Assembly: GCA_021129535.1 (NCBI GenBank)
Contig: JAJOLB010000038.1
Coordinates: 1-15,011, forward strand
DNA length: 15,011 nucleotides
Direction of reading: 5' to 3'
Source of the DNA: Minisyncoccota bacterium
Lineage (GTDB): Bacteria > Patescibacteriota > Minisyncoccia > Phycocordibacterales > UBA1006
Of the stretch, positions 13,142 through 15,011 are shown in pieces (position 1 is the stretch's first letter; each line of letters starts with the position of its first letter). Both the position numbers and the translations under genes were made by a program. The notes under the pieces were generated by a model. The model worked only from the letters and a program-made list of their open reading frames with translations, had not been told where the DNA came from and searched no databases.

Positions 13142-14944
13142 TTAAATCTTCCCTAACTTCTTTGCAAGTTTTTTTGTTTCTTTCATTAACTGCGTTAACT
13201 CAGATAATCCAGCCTCCCAGAAAAATGGATCAGTAATATCAATTCCCATTTTATTGAAAACTTGTTCTGGTGATAGTGATTCCCCTGTATAGAAAAACTC
13301 CTTCACCTTTTCCCATTGTTCTGGTTTTTCGCGTAATATTGCACGCATTCCATTTGCAATCAATAAACCTGATGAATATGAATACACATAAAATGGTGAT
13401 CTGAAATGTGACCAATACATCCACCAATTTTTTGCTCCATAGTTTTGCAGAACTTTTGGACCCATATATGATTTCATATTTTTTTCAAAAATATCTCCAA
13501 TTTCATTATTTGATAAATATCCTTTTTCACGGAATGCTTTGTGAACATCACGCTCGAATAAGTACCCTGCAATTTGTCGATGAATGGTTGCAATAGAGTC
13601 AGACATTTTTTGCATATACAGATTCAATTTTTCCTTGTCACTTGCTTGATCTACAATTTCATCAAATACGTATTCCTCGCAGAATGTTGATGCGATTTCT
13701 GCCATAAACATTGGTGTTCCGTAATTGGTATTATTTTCACGTTTTGCCAATGTTCCGTGAATGGCGTGACCCATTTCATGAGCAAGCGTTGAAACGTCAC
13801 GTGTTTTTCCTGTATGGTTCAACATAATATAAACAGGTTCATTTTTTCCATGATACATACAAAATGCTCCACCACGTTTTCCAGATTTTGGCATAACATC
13901 AACACGTCCATTTTCACACATATCTCTGTGAATTTCAGCGAACTCTGGGTCAATTTTTTCCATTGATTTTTCTACTAAATCAAAAGCTTCTGTGTATGAA
14001 TATTCTTTTTTACTTTTCCCAAATGGTGCCGAACGTTCATAGTAATCCAGCTTGTCCTTTTTCATTAATTTTGCCTTTAACGAATAGAAATCTCGTGAAA
14101 ATTTAAAATGTGATTCTACTACTTCTGACAAAGTATCAACAATTTCAAATGAAATATCATCTGATAAAATTCTTGCTTGGTCTGGTCGCTCGAATCCACG
14201 CAACTCGTCGTTTATTTTTTTATTTTCTAGAATAGAATTAAATTCCTTTTCAACGAAAAAGGCATTTTTTTCTAGAACGTCTTGTACTGCCAATGCGGCA
14301 GATTTTCGCACACGTGAACATGTTGCCTGCATCAAGCCAAATAATTCTGTGAATGAAACCGTTTTTTTAGGTCGTGCTCCACCCTTTCCCATAGTCAGAA
14401 CATCACGTGTTTCATGTGCAAATTTTTCTTCCATCATTGATGCCCAGTTCCCTGCAGAAACACCAGATTTTAGCGAGAGGATTTTTTCCTCCTTCTCAGA
14501 TAAATCAAATTTTGCTGTTTCAAAAATTCCTTTTAAATGATTCTTATATGCTGAAAATCGTTCGTCCTTTAAAATTTTCTTTTGAAGTTTTGTATCAATT
14601 TTACCAAGAGATATTCCAAAAAATCGAATTTCGTTTGATAAATTTTGTGCCCATTCTGTATATTTTTTCTCTGCTGCTGCAAGCTTTGAATTTCCTGTAT
14701 CAACTTGTCGCATGAGAAATAAATACATTCCCTCGGTATCTGGCAGGTCGCCCATGGCTTCGCTCTGGTCCAAAGCCTTTTTCAAAGAATCCATATCTGT
14801 TAAATATGATTGGTCTTTTTTCCATTTTTTAGCGAATTTTTTAATGGCTCGCTCGTGTAATTCTCGTTCCTTCAAAAATTTTGGGTCATTAATTTTTGAA
14901 CCCAAATCTGATAAATTCCATCTTGTTGGTAGTTTTTGTTTCAT
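13142..14944 (-). CDS. pepF: Oligoendopeptidase F, M3 family zinc peptidase
   Basis: 600 residues, the usual length for PepF. It cleaves short peptides in the cytoplasm; no signal peptide is present. The zinc site is complete: HEMGH at 389-393 within 'VSTLAHEMGHAIHG', and E416 in 'FMAEIASTFCEE', 22 residues on. Other family stretches are visible: 'RWNLSDLG' at the N-terminus, 'GKRGGAFCMYHG', 'PVYIMLNHTGKTRDVSTLAHE', and near the end 'YWSHFRSPFYVYSYSSGLL', which supplies the His/Tyr residues that stabilise the transition state. It is its own transcription unit, with ATG exactly 6 nt after TATAAT and a shared terminator downstream. A role in recycling peptides is inferred from the family. Confidence 0.95.
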   Translation of the reverse strand: MKQKLPTRWNLSDLGSKINDPKFLKERELHERAIKKFAKKWKKDQSYLTDMDSLKKALDQSEAMGDLPDTEGMYLFLMRQVDTGNSKLAAAEKKYTEWAQNLSNEIRFFGISLGKIDTKLQKKILKDERFSAYKNHLKGIFETAKFDLSEKEEKILSLKSGVSAGNWASMMEEKFAHETRDVLTMGKGGARPKKTVSFTELFGLMQATCSRVRKSAALAVQDVLEKNAFFVEKEFNSILENKKINDELRGFERPDQARILSDDISFEIVDTLSEVVESHFKFSRDFYSLKAKLMKKDKLDYYERSAPFGKSKKEYSYTEAFDLVEKSMEKIDPEFAEIHRDMCENGRVDVMPKSGKRGGAFCMYHGKNEPVYIMLNHTGKTRDVSTLAHEMGHAIHGTLAKRENNTNYGTPMFMAEIASTFCEEYVFDEIVDQASDKEKLNLYMQKMSDSIATIHRQIAGYLFERDVHKAFREKGYLSNNEIGDIFEKNMKSYMGPKVLQNYGAKNWWMYWSHFRSPFYVYSYSSGLLIANGMRAILREKPEQWEKVKEFFYTGESLSPEQVFNKMGIDITDPFFWEAGLSELTQLMKETKKLAKKLGKI

Positions 14945-14950
14945 GGTTCA

Positions 14951-14956
14951 ATTATA
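14951..14956 (-). promoter_or_regulatory. -10 box of pepF
   Basis: TATAAT, then TGAACC (6 nt) and ATG 14944; no clear -35. Confidence 0.65.
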
Positions 14957-14975
14957 ACGATTTTTTGAGAAAAAG

Positions 14976-15000
14976 AAAAAACAGATTATTTCTGTTTTTT
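14976..15000. terminator. Terminator at the right edge
   Basis: AAAAAACAGA / TCTGTTTTTT, 10-bp stem with 5-nt loop. It probably ends a minus-strand gene lying beyond the right edge, just upstream of the pepF promoter. Confidence 0.7.
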
Positions 15001-15011
15001 AAAAACTTTTT

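Noticed and set aside
1..15011. tRNA or rRNA genes, CRISPR arrays, insertion sequences, replication origin
   Set aside because: No cloverleaf, rRNA, regularly spaced repeat, transposase or DnaA-box cluster was noticed; short tRNA-like folds were not searched computationally.

Overview
This is a strongly AT-rich, gene-dense bacterial window with standard-code genes. No long intact gene contains an in-frame TGA, and one gene ends in TGA. A Patescibacteria/CPR origin is the best guess. The reasons are short genes, a eukaryote/archaeon-type isoleucyl-tRNA synthetase, DUF2207 membrane proteins, a GNAT/PcfJ-like fusion with a CPR-style C-terminal repeat, and no recognisable Shine-Dalgarno sites. 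The phylum is inferred; no rRNA is present to prove it.

Layout. (1) 1-2809, minus strand: ileS, cut by the left edge. A histidine-phosphatase domain is inserted in its catalytic core. Its leader has a promoter, a 15-codon Ile-rich leader peptide and competing hairpins, which is a textbook-like ribosome-mediated transcription attenuator. (2) 2811-3107, minus: a small frameshifted gene with its own promoter and terminator. (3) 3140-4194, plus: a two-gene operon of a membrane-anchored OmpA-domain protein and a membrane-anchored helix-hairpin-helix protein. (4) 4196-6891, minus: two DUF2207 paralogues, each with its own promoter, separated by a GC-rich terminator. (5) 6894-7317: remains of a small membrane-protein gene. 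(6) 7318-9119, minus: argS. (7) 9140-9343, minus: another frameshifted small gene. (8) 9438-10199, plus: an HD-domain hydrolase, convergent with a P-loop kinase (10211-10762, minus). (9) 10810-11312, minus: an ecotin-family protease inhibitor without a signal peptide, divergent from (10) 11355-13130, plus: the GNAT/PcfJ-like fusion. (11) 13142-14956, minus: oligoendopeptidase F (M3).

The unifying signal is at the gene starts. Nine starts (eight genes or gene remnants and the ileS leader peptide) lie exactly 6 nt after a -10 hexamer, as expected when transcription begins on the A of ATG (leaderless mRNA). No start has a convincing Shine-Dalgarno. The promoter-proximal genes that break the rule (ileS, the OmpA-like gene, ecotin) each have a mini-ORF near the predicted transcript 5' end. 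In the ileS case this mini-ORF is the Ile sensor of the attenuator.

The genes are mostly separate transcription units closed by hairpin/T-run terminators, several shared by convergent pairs. The two aminoacyl-tRNA synthetases serve translation. The OmpA, HhH and DUF2207 proteins are envelope proteins. Ecotin and PepF are a protease inhibitor and a peptidase. The kinase, HD and GNAT/PcfJ proteins have unknown substrates.
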